From contig NZ_JAIMJA010000006.1 of assembly GCF_021295315.1 (NCBI RefSeq), forward strand, positions 62,001 to 126,000: a stretch of DNA of 64,000 bases, in the 5' to 3' direction. A program made the position numbers and the translations under genes. The DNA is from Motilimonas cestriensis. GTDB lineage: Bacteria > Pseudomonadota > Gammaproteobacteria > Enterobacterales > CBDFNC01. Under the pieces are notes generated by a model that ran no database searches, was not told the origin of the DNA, and saw only the letters and a program-made list of their open reading frames with translations. This document shows positions 44,844 to 53,818 of this stretch, piece after piece; the stretch's first letter is position 1; every line of letters starts with the position of its first letter.

Positions 44844-45266
44844 CTATTGATCAATTTTGCGGTTCGATGAGCGTCGTGTGGGCGCATAAATACTGAGCTC
44901 TTGCCATTCGTGCTGGCGGTGCTGATAGCGCTGATACAGTTTGTGTAATGCGTAAAGCAAGATTAATGTTGCCGCTATCATAATGCCTGTTTGGTGGGCA
45001 CTTTGTAATAACCAAGCAGCAGCACCTATCAGTATGAAAGGGGTGAATTCGTACAGCCACTCAGGCCAAATGAAGTATGACCGCGATGGTTTGCGGTGTT
45101 CATCTTTTCTGCGGTAGTTGGATCGCATTACCCAAATAAGGGCGCCGAGAGAATATAAGATGAAACCAGCAATAATGCCGTAGTAGGGTTCGAGCATCGA
45201 GATACTACCAATACCTGTCAGTAGGTAGGTGCTAGGGAGTACTTCGTAAGTCACCTTGCTAAGCAT
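44844..45266 (-). CDS. Inner-membrane protein, unknown
   Basis: 140-residue protein with about four hydrophobic segments (YYGIIAGFILYSLGALIWVM; FTPFILIGAAAWLLQ; GIMIAATLILLYALHKLY) and a basic, polar C-terminal tail. I do not recognise a family. It is the only gene between prmA and the regulator pair. Its separate terminator-like hairpin and isolation suggest a single-gene unit. Confidence 0.55.
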   Translation of the reverse strand: MLSKVTYEVLPSTYLLTGIGSISMLEPYYGIIAGFILYSLGALIWVMRSNYRRKDEHRKPSRSYFIWPEWLYEFTPFILIGAAAWLLQSAHQTGIMIAATLILLYALHKLYQRYQHRQHEWQELSIYAPTRRSSNRKIDQ

Positions 45267-45586
45267 AAGACTTTCTCCAGATTGATGTTGAACCCTTTGT
45301 TAAAATGCTACTTTTGTTAACACATAACAGCTTTATTGCTTGTTACTTGGAGAGGTAAGTCCGATGCATTAGACAAAGGCATCCATTGTGCTTGCTCACA
45401 AAAATGACTTAACTTGTTAAAAAAATGTTGCATGTAATGCTAATTTTAGTACCAAAAATGTGATCTAGCCAAGATTTGTTCCGTAAATACACGACTAGGT
45501 ATCAGGTTATATTATTGCGTCCTCATATCATTATGATTCTATAAAGATAAACGGATATGATGAGCGTTGGCTGTAGTGAGAGAAAT
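45267..45586. other. Intergenic region upstream of the response regulator
   Basis: Divergent promoter region for the membrane-protein gene and the response regulator. A TGTGATCT half-site lies near 45460. No gene or RNA is visible. Confidence 0.4.
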
Positions 45587-46225
45587 ATGAATATTAAAAT
45601 CGCAGTGATAGATGATCATCATTTATTTTTACACGGTATGGAGCTGATTTTAAAAAATACCGGGGCAGAGGTCGTTATTTTTGAAAGTGCAGTCTCAGCA
45701 TTAGAGGCGTTGTCTGAGGTTGCGCCCGATCTTATTTTAATGGATCTGTCGATGCCTGAGATGGACGGGTTTAGCATGATCCACGCCTTAGCGGCGCGTG
45801 ATCTATTGTTCCCTATCGCGGTGGTGTCGGCCTCTGAAGATATTGCGCAAATATCTGATGCCCTTGATGCTGGCGCTATGGGCTTTATTCCTAAATCGTA
45901 CCCGCCTGACGCCTTAGTGCGCGCCATTGACTCTATTATCGATGGCCATATTCATGTCCCAGACTCCATTGCATTAGGCATTAAGCAACATAAGCAAGCC
46001 TTAGCACAGGTACCCGAATGCACTTTATCACCGCGCCAGTTAGATGTGCTTAAGTTGCTCGCGAAGGGCTATCCCAATAAAAAAGTGGCGGATATTTTGA
46101 ATATTTCAGAAGACACCGTGAAGTTTCATTTACGCGGGTTGTTTAAGATATTGGGCGTATCTAACCGCACTGAGTCAGTTACTCGTGCCAATGAGTTAGG
46201 TTTGTTGCCGCAAAGGCGGGCATAA
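45587..46225 (+). CDS. LuxR-family response regulator (possible CrbR)
   Basis: 212-residue regulator: N-terminal receiver (VIDDHHLFLHGME; phospho-Asp in LILMDLSMPEMDG at about 54; Lys in FIPKSY) and C-terminal LuxR helix-turn-helix (LSPRQLDVLKLLAKGYPNKKVADILNISEDTVKFH). The receiver's end (AGAMGFIPKSYPPDALVRAIDSI) resembles the CrbR/ErdR group that activates acs, and acs is 2.7 kb away. The ATG at 45587 is favoured. The last 30 bp overlap the 3' end of the hybrid kinase gene on the other strand. Confidence 0.8.
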   Translation: MNIKIAVIDDHHLFLHGMELILKNTGAEVVIFESAVSALEALSEVAPDLILMDLSMPEMDGFSMIHALAARDLLFPIAVVSASEDIAQISDALDAGAMGFIPKSYPPDALVRAIDSIIDGHIHVPDSIALGIKQHKQALAQVPECTLSPRQLDVLKLLAKGYPNKKVADILNISEDTVKFHLRGLFKILGVSNRTESVTRANELGLLPQRRA

Positions 46226-48013
46226 CTTTCTCATTGCCATTCTTAGCTGCGCGCCTTTCACCGGTTTATGCAGTAATAAATAGCCATGCTGCTGGATGGA
46301 GTGGCAAGGCGTTAAGCTAATATCACCCGTTAAGATAATAGCCGGCAAAGTAGCCTGATATTGCTGGTTGAGTTTGCTGAGTAAAGCTGGCCCGTTGTAC
46401 GCGCCGGGTAGGTTATAGTCGGTGATCACTAGCTGCACGGTTTGTTGTTTGGCAAGTGTCATCGCTTGGTTACTGTTAGCCGCTTGGAGCACGTGATAGC
46501 CCCAGCTCTCTAACATGGCTGTCATGGCTTCTAAGACCATTTCATCATCGTCAATGAGCAACACCGCTTGGTTGGTTTGCTCCAAATTTTCGCCTTCGCT
46601 CCCTTGTAACGGAACCCGCTTGTTGGCGTCGCCTTTGGTTAACTCAAAACTAAAAACACACGAATGTTCAGGTTTTGACGTAACGGTTAAGTTTAATGTT
46701 AATAAATTACTTAACTTTTTGGCGAGGGCTAAGCCAAGACCTAAGCCCTTGTTGCGATTGCGTTCAGGATTATTGATCTGCTTAAACTCATCAAAGATAG
46801 TATCAATTTGATCGACCGGTATGCCTTTGCCTTGATCCAATACCTGCACTTGCCCTTTGTCTCCATGGTGGCGAACGCCTATTAGTACTTTTTTACTCCT
46901 GCTGTGTATCAGCGCATTTTTTACAAGTTGTTCCAGTACTTTTTTAACGAGATTAGGGTCGCTGTAGGCAATGAAGCTGGTGTTGACGAGTACTAATTGT
47001 ATTTGGTTTTTTTTGGCGAGAGCTTGTTGCTCGTCAACCACGCTTTTGAGTACATCTTGTAACTGAAAATGGACTTTTTGTGAGAGTGCATTACCGGCAT
47101 CCAGTCGTGAAATGTCGATAAGAGATTCAAAATATTGGCTTAGAGAGTCGATGGCAAGGCGCGACTTTTCGAGCAAGCTGACGCTAGGGGTGCCTTTTAG
47201 TTGTTGCATTAACAGCTCATTGTAAATATTCAGGCTGTGTAGCGGTTGGCGTAAATCGTGGCTGGTTGCGGCGATAAAGCGTGATTTATCTTGGCTAGCT
47301 TTTATTGCGAGTGATAAGGCGCTTTGTTGTTGCGCCTCATAGAGCAGCAATTGTCGTTGATCGCGGTGGCGCGTACGCATTAAGTGGTACGAATAATATA
47401 CAAAGAATAGACAGGTGATCAGTTCAGTAATGTGGTATTCAAGCTTAGTCTCAGGAATGATATCGATAATGAAGATGTACATCATCACGGCCAACAAACT
47501 ATGCCACAGAGAAACCCACAAACGAGTTGGAAAGACATAACAGGCCAGTAGGGGATAACTGATGAATAAAACCGTATAAAAGGTTTCCGAAATACTGGGT
47601 AAGGGATTGAGAAACCAGCGGTCATAAAAAATCGCAAAGAAGAAACACAGTATGTAAAACTGAAACACGCCTACTAGAGCATTAAAGTGGCGCGGCTTGT
47701 TGGTTTTGGTCGATTGCCAATAAATACTGCCCGCTAATCCAGCTAACAGTAAGCGCAAACTTAAAAAGACAAAGAAGTGTGACTCAAACTGGTATTGCAC
47801 ATAATCAAGATAGCTAGCGCAGACAATGAGAATACTAAAAATAATAAGGGGAACACGAATGGCTTTGGCTTGACTGGTCCAAAGTTGCTTTTGTGCCTGT
47901 GCTTCTTTTGCGTTATCAACAAAATAGCCGCTAAAAGCACTGATCTGATCACTTTGGTTTGCCGGCTGAGACATCAATAGTTTGAGCTCTGAAAAACTGG
48001 GAAGCGTTAGCAT
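46196..48013 (-). CDS. Hybrid sensor histidine kinase with 6-TM sensor and receiver
   Basis: 605-residue inner-membrane kinase. About six hydrophobic segments (residues 50-215) form the sensor. The HisKA box SHDLRQPLHSL (His about 249) leads to the HATPase region (NALIHSRSKKVLIGV, GKGIPVD, GLGLGLALA). A C-terminal receiver (VLLIDDDEMVLEAM, phospho-Asp about 531 in ITDYNLPG, Lys in LHKPVKG) makes it a hybrid. No known ligand. Its convergent, overlapping neighbour is a LuxR regulator, a plausible partner. The ATG at 48013 is used; an ATG at 47974 is the alternative. Confidence 0.82.
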   Translation of the reverse strand: MLTLPSFSELKLLMSQPANQSDQISAFSGYFVDNAKEAQAQKQLWTSQAKAIRVPLIIFSILIVCASYLDYVQYQFESHFFVFLSLRLLLAGLAGSIYWQSTKTNKPRHFNALVGVFQFYILCFFFAIFYDRWFLNPLPSISETFYTVLFISYPLLACYVFPTRLWVSLWHSLLAVMMYIFIIDIIPETKLEYHITELITCLFFVYYSYHLMRTRHRDQRQLLLYEAQQQSALSLAIKASQDKSRFIAATSHDLRQPLHSLNIYNELLMQQLKGTPSVSLLEKSRLAIDSLSQYFESLIDISRLDAGNALSQKVHFQLQDVLKSVVDEQQALAKKNQIQLVLVNTSFIAYSDPNLVKKVLEQLVKNALIHSRSKKVLIGVRHHGDKGQVQVLDQGKGIPVDQIDTIFDEFKQINNPERNRNKGLGLGLALAKKLSNLLTLNLTVTSKPEHSCVFSFELTKGDANKRVPLQGSEGENLEQTNQAVLLIDDDEMVLEAMTAMLESWGYHVLQAANSNQAMTLAKQQTVQLVITDYNLPGAYNGPALLSKLNQQYQATLPAIILTGDISLTPCHSIQQHGYLLLHKPVKGAQLRMAMRKLCPPLRQQT

Positions 48014-48030
48014 ATCATAAGGCTACTAGT

Positions 48031-48175
48031 AAAAAAAAAGCCCGACATAGTCGGGCAATCGCCAATTAGCTCTCTCGTGTCAATGGCGTAAATAACGGAT
48101 TACACAACCGCTCTCACACTGTTGTGTAACTGTAGACCGTAAGCACGAGATGAATAATGACAACTTTTTGATATT
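48031..48175 (-). ncRNA. Candidate small RNA between aroQ and the hybrid kinase gene
   Basis: On the minus strand a hairpin TTACACAAC/GTTGTGTAA (48129-48121 with 48108-48100) is followed by GCCCGAC-TAT-GTCGGGC (48056-48040) and nine T residues. The terminator ends 18 nt upstream of the kinase start and is 155 nt past the aroQ stop, so it fits a separate small transcript as well as aroQ termination. The RNA itself is an inference. Confidence 0.4.
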
Positions 48176-48180
48176 GATGT

Positions 48181-48200
48181 AACTACCCATATGGGTAGTT
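48181..48200. other. Perfect 20-bp palindrome after aroQ
   Basis: AACTACCCATATGGGTAGTT lies 8 bp after the aroQ stop codon. It could be a terminator stem (TTTTAC follows on the plus strand) or an operator. No obvious role. Confidence 0.5.
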
Positions 48201-48207
48201 TTACTAT

Positions 48208-48660
48208 TTATGTTTCATTTTTTAACTTGCTAGCAACCGCTCTCAAAGCAAATTCATACCCTTGAGTACCAAAACCACAAATCACGCCAGTTGCTTTATC
48301 GCTTAAGTAGGAATGGTGACGAAAACTTTCACGGGCATGAACGTTAGAAATATGCACTTCAAAGAAGGGAATATTAACACCTAATAACGCATCGCGAAGT
48401 GCAACGCTAGTGTGAGTAAAAGCGGCTGGGTTGATAATAATGTAGTCAACTTGGCCCATGGCTTGGTGGATCTTTTCGATTAACTCGTATTCACGGTTCG
48501 ATTGCAGGTGATCGAGATCCAGTTCGAACGTTTCAGCTAAGCGAGTAAGATCTTCAACCACATCAGCGAGTGTCTGCGAACCATAGATTTCAGGTTCCCG
48601 CATTCCAAGCAAATTAAGGTTGGGGCCGTTTAATAATAAAACTTTGCAATTTTTTGACAT
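48208..48660 (-). CDS. aroQ: Type II 3-dehydroquinate dehydratase
   Basis: 150-residue dodecameric enzyme of the shikimate pathway. [19 protein letters not shown] at the start carries the active-site Tyr and Arg, then [17 protein letters not shown], and [18 protein letters not shown] with the catalytic His. The ATG at 48660 with GGGAAA ahead of it gives the standard length; a longer frame upstream is not used. accB and accC, its usual downstream neighbours, are absent. Confidence 0.97.
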   Translation of the reverse strand: MSKNCKVLLLNGPNLNLLGMREPEIYGSQTLADVVEDLTRLAETFELDLDHLQSNREYELIEKIHQAMGQVDYIIINPAAFTHTSVALRDALLGVNIPFFEVHISNVHARESFRHHSYLSDKATGVICGFGTQGYEFALRAVASKLKNET

Positions 48661-48830
48661 TGATCCATTTCCCTTAACAAGATCCTTGCAGATATTCTGC
48701 CAAATTAAGCGGCAATTAGACAAAGATCAAGACATGTTTGAATTGATGAAACAAAACTTGAAAGCAGTCAGGTTTTGATGTTAACACTAGTTAAATCAGT
48801 TGATTACACTGATTTCTCTACTTTTTAGGT

Positions 48831-48856
48831 AAAAAAAAGCCGGCTAAAAAGCCGGC
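48831..48856 (-). terminator. Rho-independent terminator after acs
   Basis: Minus strand: GCCGGC-TTTTTA-GCCGGC stem followed by eight T residues. Confidence 0.92.
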
Positions 48857-48902
48857 AAGCGAGTGTAGAATGGAATTTTTTCTTATGCTTTCAATAACCC
48901 TT

Positions 48903-50852
48903 TTATACTACCTTGGATTTTTCTTCAATCAGTTTATCAACCACTGAAGGATCCGCAAGTGTCGAAGTATCGCCTAATGTACCGGTATCGCCCGTTGCAA
49001 TCTTACGTAAGATCCGACGCATAATTTTGCCTGAACGGGTTTTTGGTAGCGCTTCTGCCCAATGTAGAACATCAGGCGTGGCGATTGGACCTATCTCTTT
49101 ACGCACCCATTGCTTCACTTCAGCGTGTAGCTCAGGGGTTGGCTCTTCGCCTGCATTTAGAGTGACGTAGGCGTAGATGCCTTGGCCTTTAATTTCGTGT
49201 GGTACGCCCACTACCGCAGCTTCTGCTATCAAAGGATGAGCAACCAGCGCACTTTCAATCTCAGCGGTACCCATACGGTGACCCGATACGTTTAATACAT
49301 CATCAACACGGCCAGTGATCCAGTAGTAACCGTCTTCATCACGGCGTGCGCCATCGCCAGTGAAGTACATGCCTTTAAAGGTTGAGAAGTAAGTTTGCTC
49401 AAAGCGTTCATGATCGCCATAAACGGTGCGCATTTGGCCCGGCCAGCTGTCTAGCATCACCAAGTTACCTTCGGTAGCGCCATCTAAGATCAAGCCTTCG
49501 TTATCCACTAGTGCAGGTTGTACGCCAAAGAACGGACGTGTGGCTGAGCCTGGCTTAAGTGCAGTCGCACCAGGCAGTGGTGTAATTAAAATACCGCCAG
49601 TCTCTGTTTGCCACCAAGTATCCATAATCGGACAGCTTGCGTTACCAATCGCGCGGTAGTACCACTCCCATGCTTCTGGGTTAATGGGTTCACCCACAGA
49701 GCCCATCACGCGTAGCGAGGTGCGCTTGGTGCCTGCAGTTGCTTCATCGCCTTTCGCCATTAACGCGCGAATTGCTGTTGGCGCAGTGTAAAGAATAGTT
49801 ACTTGATGTTTATCAACCACTTCACTCATGCGAGCCGTTGATGGATAGTTTGGCACACCCTCAAATAAAATAGTGGTTGCGCCATTGGCCAATGGACCGT
49901 AAACCAAATAAGTGTGACCGGTGATCCAACCGACATCGGCTGTACACCAGTACACATCACCCGGTTGGTAATCAAAAATATATTTGAAGGTCATGGCGGC
50001 ATACACTAAATAACCACCTGTAGTGTGCAATACGCCCTTTGGTTGACCGGTTGAGCCAGAAGTGTAAAGAATGAATAGCGGGTCTTCCGCATTCATTGCT
50101 TCGGGCTCACATTCTACTGGCTGATTTTCAGTAATTTCATGCCACCACACATCGCGGCTATCATTCCATGCAACATCGCCACCGGTGCGCTTAAGTACGA
50201 TGACTTTTTCAATACAAGTGACGTTTGGATTAGCGAGGGCTTCATCAACGTTTTTCTTCAGTGGCACCGCACGGCCGCCACGTAGACCTTCATCAGAAGT
50301 AATGACGATCTTAGAGTTAGAGTCAACAATACGACCTGCCAGTGCATCCGGTGAGAAACCACCAAATACAATAGAGTGAACTGCGCCGATACGAGTACAA
50401 GCTAACATCGCAATAGCTGCTTCAGGCACCATCGGCATGTATAAACACACCACGTCGCCTTTTTTCACGCCTTGCGCTTTTAAAGCGTTAGCAAATTGGC
50501 AGACTTCTTTGTGTAGCTCTTTGAAGGTTAATTTTTTGTCTTCGGCTGGGTTATCGCCTTCCCAAATAATGGCAATATCGTCACCACGTGTTGCTAAGTG
50601 ACGGTCAATACAGTTAGCTGAAACATTCAGCTCACCATCTTCAAACCACTTGATGTTGACATGGCCTGGGTCGTAAGAAGTATTTTTAACCTTGGTATAA
50701 GGGGTGATCCAATCAACAATTTGACCTTGTTCACGCCAGAAGCCTTCTGGATTAACAACGGATTGCTGATACATCTTTTGATAACCTGCATCGTCAATTA
50801 ATGCATTTTTAGCGATGTTTTCTTGTACTGGATAAACCTTTATATCACTCAT
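48903..50852 (-). CDS. acs: Acetyl-CoA synthetase
   Basis: 649-residue AMP-forming enzyme that activates acetate to acetyl-CoA. The AMP-binding signature [18 protein letters not shown], the WWQTETGG substrate motif and the [12 protein letters not shown]-terminus with the acetylatable Lys609-type residue are present. The start is at 50852 (SDIKVYPV..) after AAGGAG. A CRP-like site lies about 190 bp upstream. A CrbR-like regulator and a CrbS-like kinase are in the same window. The yjcH-actP genes often found next to acs are not here. Confidence 0.97.
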   Translation of the reverse strand: MSDIKVYPVQENIAKNALIDDAGYQKMYQQSVVNPEGFWREQGQIVDWITPYTKVKNTSYDPGHVNIKWFEDGELNVSANCIDRHLATRGDDIAIIWEGDNPAEDKKLTFKELHKEVCQFANALKAQGVKKGDVVCLYMPMVPEAAIAMLACTRIGAVHSIVFGGFSPDALAGRIVDSNSKIVITSDEGLRGGRAVPLKKNVDEALANPNVTCIEKVIVLKRTGGDVAWNDSRDVWWHEITENQPVECEPEAMNAEDPLFILYTSGSTGQPKGVLHTTGGYLVYAAMTFKYIFDYQPGDVYWCTADVGWITGHTYLVYGPLANGATTILFEGVPNYPSTARMSEVVDKHQVTILYTAPTAIRALMAKGDEATAGTKRTSLRVMGSVGEPINPEAWEWYYRAIGNASCPIMDTWWQTETGGILITPLPGATALKPGSATRPFFGVQPALVDNEGLILDGATEGNLVMLDSWPGQMRTVYGDHERFEQTYFSTFKGMYFTGDGARRDEDGYYWITGRVDDVLNVSGHRMGTAEIESALVAHPLIAEAAVVGVPHEIKGQGIYAYVTLNAGEEPTPELHAEVKQWVRKEIGPIATPDVLHWAEALPKTRSGKIMRRILRKIATGDTGTLGDTSTLADPSVVDKLIEEKSKVV

Positions 50853-51166
50853 TCTCACTCCTTGAAGGGAATCACTATCAGTTTTGCTATGCCACTGCTA
50901 CAGGCTGGCGCTAGCCTGAAAAATATATAATTAAACTCGAATAAAACATGAGTTTTAACAATTAGACCTTTGGCTAACACTATATAAAACTGAGACTTAA
51001 TATTTTGGTCAACATCATAGACGGGTAAAGGTTAAAGTAATGTGAACCGCTTCACCTAAATATTAATTTTTGTAACAAGCGGTGTATCTAACTAACCCGT
51101 GAGTAATGGGGGGATAGCGAAAATATTCTTTTTAGCTTTTGATATAAAAGTATTTTTTATTGTCTC
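50853..51166. other. acs promoter region
   Basis: Upstream of acs and downstream of the exonuclease gene. Contains the CRP-like site at 51041-51056. No gene. The sequence is A+T-rich with several T runs. Confidence 0.6.
51041..51056. promoter_or_regulatory. CRP-like operator upstream of acs
   Basis: TGTGA-N6-TCACC differs from the CRP consensus TGTGA-N6-TCACA by one base. It is about 190 bp upstream of the acs start codon, as expected for CRP control of acs. Confidence 0.6.
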
Positions 51167-51790
51167 TTACATTAGCTTGGGGCGCTTACCTTGTTGTAAC
51201 TGTAAATACATTAACGCGACTGTGATCGCATCACCAAGAGCGCTGTGACGGCCAATAATTGGCACATTGAGAGTACTGGCTAAGGTTTCAAATTTGTGAT
51301 CAAGCCATGCGTCGGGGTAATAAGTGTTCACCTTTTTATAGTACACATGGCATAGCTCGATGGGTTTATTCGGTAAATGAAAGCCGTAATACAGCTCGGT
51401 ATAGCGGTTAATTAAGGTGATATCAAATTTCACGAAGTAGCCCAAAATAGGGCGATTACCGATAAAGTTTAATAAGATGGGTAATGCTTGCTCTAAGCTC
51501 ATGGCGCCAGCTGTATCTTGGTTTCTTATGTGATGAACTGGAATTGAGTCTTGATTAATAGGTTTCGGAGGCTGGATTTTTAAACTCAGTTTTTGTGAGG
51601 TAAGCACTTGGTTACCACGAATTTTAACTGCACCTATGGTTAAAATGTCTGCGCTTTGTGGATCTAAACTGGTGGTTTCGCAATCAATTGAAACGACTTC
51701 ATCTACGCTACATGGCGTAAATAACCCTGCAAATGGTCCCTTTGCTGCACGTATCTTATCAAAGGGTCTTAGAAACCGTTGAAAAAGCAT
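51167..51790 (-). CDS. DnaQ-like 3'-5' exonuclease
   Basis: 207-residue DEDDh exonuclease: motif I SIDCETTSLDP (Asp/Glu), motif II GYFVKFDITLINR (Asp), motif III HSALGDAITV (His, Asp), so all metal ligands are present. It resembles the polymerase III epsilon domain, but stands alone. It lies 2 bp after the CBS/DUF294 gene, a pair often found next to acs, where it may degrade nucleotides or single-stranded ends. The role in acetate metabolism is not known. Confidence 0.85.
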   Translation of the reverse strand: MLFQRFLRPFDKIRAAKGPFAGLFTPCSVDEVVSIDCETTSLDPQSADILTIGAVKIRGNQVLTSQKLSLKIQPPKPINQDSIPVHHIRNQDTAGAMSLEQALPILLNFIGNRPILGYFVKFDITLINRYTELYYGFHLPNKPIELCHVYYKKVNTYYPDAWLDHKFETLASTLNVPIIGRHSALGDAITVALMYLQLQQGKRPKLM

Positions 51791-51792
51791 GG

Positions 51793-53598
51793 TTAATAAT
51801 CTCGAATCATAAAGTGGTGGGCTAAAAAGCTTTTAAATTTTTTCACCACATGTAGACCGTGGCGTAATAGATCGCGCTCATTGGGGGTAAGTTGAGTAAT
51901 ATCGAGTAAGTTCATACCTTGCTGGTGAGGTGTTAAATGTTGCTCTAATCGTAGCCAAAAAAACAGTTGCAGCGTTTCTTGCAGATCTTGTGACTGTTTT
52001 TGCTCTAACACCCGTAATTTGGCTAGCTCTCTAATGCGCGCCAAAGTATTGGTTGTAGCAATGCCTTGTTCAATCGCCAATGAGCGAATGCCATGAACAA
52101 TAGTAAATATGCCGCCTTTTTTAATATCAAGCCCAGCATCATTAGATTTGATATGGCCAAAAAAATTCAAAGGTGAGCCAAACTGTAAGGCGATGCGGGC
52201 AAATTGTGACAGCATGACTTCTTTACCTTTACAGCCATCTATTATTTGTTGTTTTAATGGGGGCAAAAGCGTTTTATCACCTGCGACGGCATGGGCATCA
52301 TTAATAATGGCTAATTGCATCAAGCTTTCGCTGTCGCCCGATTGCCCGTGTAATAACCATTGTTCAATTTGCTCATGCCATTGATTGCTGGTTTTTACCC
52401 AAAACGGGTTGTTTACCATCACTTGACCGGGGCAGGGCGGATAACCAAAGCTAAGTAAGTGCTGACTAAACTCTGCTAGTGTAGCTTGTTGCTCAGGCCA
52501 AATCAGATGTTCGCCTAAAATTAAACCGTTATCTTGGTCGGTTTTTAATATTTGTTCGCCACGTCCTTCGCTGCCCATGACCATCAAACAAACTTGGTTT
52601 TGCACCGACTCAGGGACTAATAGTTCAAACAGCTTCTTCATTATCTGACCATTCATGGTGGCCAGTAGCTCCATAATGAACACAATTTTAATGCCGTTGT
52701 TGGTGAGGTTTTCGACCAGATTATTTAAAGTTTGCGCGGCTTTTTTTAGCTCTTCAATATTCTTCGCGCGAGCAATACGTAGCGCAATCACATGAGAATG
52801 GGTGGAAAATAAACTCAGCACGTGGGCCATTTCCATAATGCCAACGATGCTGTCGCCGTTTTTAACCACTACCCGTTCTATTTGATGTTGGGTCATTGCC
52901 AACATGGCGTTAAACAAAAAGTCACCTTGATCAATACTAATTAAGCGGTAATTGGCGTAGTGGGCGACGGCGGAATCTAACGCTTGCTCGTCTAATACTG
53001 CCGCGCGCAACAAATCGGTACCTGTGAGCATGCCGTAAAGTCCGTCTTGCTCAACAATTAAGGTTTCCAGCTTTTGTTCTAACATCATTTTAGTGGCAGT
53101 TTTTAAGCTCACATCGCTACCAATAACCATGGCAGGTTGCACGTTAGAGTCATCAATACGGGTCAGAATAAACTCAGCTAAGTTTTTATTACCTTCACGG
53201 GCTTCAAGTTGTGCATATTTTTGTGCTAAATCCCGTTGAAAATAATCGGCAAAGGCAGCGTTGCTGTTGAGTAAATCACGAAATACTTCGGTCGGTAGGG
53301 TATGGCAAATGGTTTCTTCTATTGTTCGATAATCGTGTTTGCATGGACTGCCAAATTGGCTGCGAATATCAAAAAAGTCGTTATTGGTGTAGTGAGCGAA
53401 AATGGATTGGTTTGCTTCGCTGAACTCTTCCACCAATCCTTTTAGCACTATGTAAAGCAAGCTAGCGGTTTCACCTTGCTTTATGAAGTGATCTTGCTCG
53501 GGGAAATAGACAATATCTAAATGATCCAAAAATAGTTTTTGCTGGCTCTTGGTCAACAAATCAAATGGTGCATGAGTAAAGCTAAAGTGCTCTGCCAC
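51793..53598 (-). CDS. cNMP-binding, CBS and DUF294 nucleotidyltransferase-like protein
   Basis: 601-residue cytoplasmic protein with an N-terminal cyclic-nucleotide-binding domain (about 20-130: FPEQDHFIKQGETASLLYIVLKG), a CBS pair (about 150-275), a DUF294 nucleotidyltransferase domain (GSEGRGEQILKTDQDNGLI near 343, the GS and DxD pattern), and a DUF294 C-terminal helical domain. It may regulate metabolism by uridylylation or a related transfer. It is translationally coupled with the exonuclease downstream. Substrate unknown. Confidence 0.85.
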   Translation of the reverse strand: MAEHFSFTHAPFDLLTKSQQKLFLDHLDIVYFPEQDHFIKQGETASLLYIVLKGLVEEFSEANQSIFAHYTNNDFFDIRSQFGSPCKHDYRTIEETICHTLPTEVFRDLLNSNAAFADYFQRDLAQKYAQLEAREGNKNLAEFILTRIDDSNVQPAMVIGSDVSLKTATKMMLEQKLETLIVEQDGLYGMLTGTDLLRAAVLDEQALDSAVAHYANYRLISIDQGDFLFNAMLAMTQHQIERVVVKNGDSIVGIMEMAHVLSLFSTHSHVIALRIARAKNIEELKKAAQTLNNLVENLTNNGIKIVFIMELLATMNGQIMKKLFELLVPESVQNQVCLMVMGSEGRGEQILKTDQDNGLILGEHLIWPEQQATLAEFSQHLLSFGYPPCPGQVMVNNPFWVKTSNQWHEQIEQWLLHGQSGDSESLMQLAIINDAHAVAGDKTLLPPLKQQIIDGCKGKEVMLSQFARIALQFGSPLNFFGHIKSNDAGLDIKKGGIFTIVHGIRSLAIEQGIATTNTLARIRELAKLRVLEQKQSQDLQETLQLFFWLRLEQHLTPHQQGMNLLDITQLTPNERDLLRHGLHVVKKFKSFLAHHFMIRDY

Positions 53599-53685
53599 AA
53601 CTAACTCCTCTAACGGTTTGAAATTGTTCAGTGCTTCTTTTGAGCTTAGCGAACCAGCAAAGATTAACTAGCCAGACTTTAGTCT

Positions 53686-53762
53686 GATCACACTATTAAT
53701 AAAAATATCACTTAATTGCTTCTAAGTGATAAATCTATCGCTTAGTTGACTAAACTGTGATC
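53686..53762 (+). promoter_or_regulatory. Inverted repeats upstream of the minor pilin genes
   Basis: TATCACTTA (53706-53714) pairs with TAAGTGATA (53723-53731), an operator-like dyad. It lies between GATCACA (53686-53692) and TGTGATC (53756-53762), an inverted pair 63 nt apart, as in the gap at 26109-26161. The pilin start codon is at 53819. Confidence 0.45.
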
Positions 53763-53818
53763 TCGGTATCGAGGTTGTTTTTTGTTCATGTTAAAATGCC
53801 AGTGGCTAAGAAGGGAAT

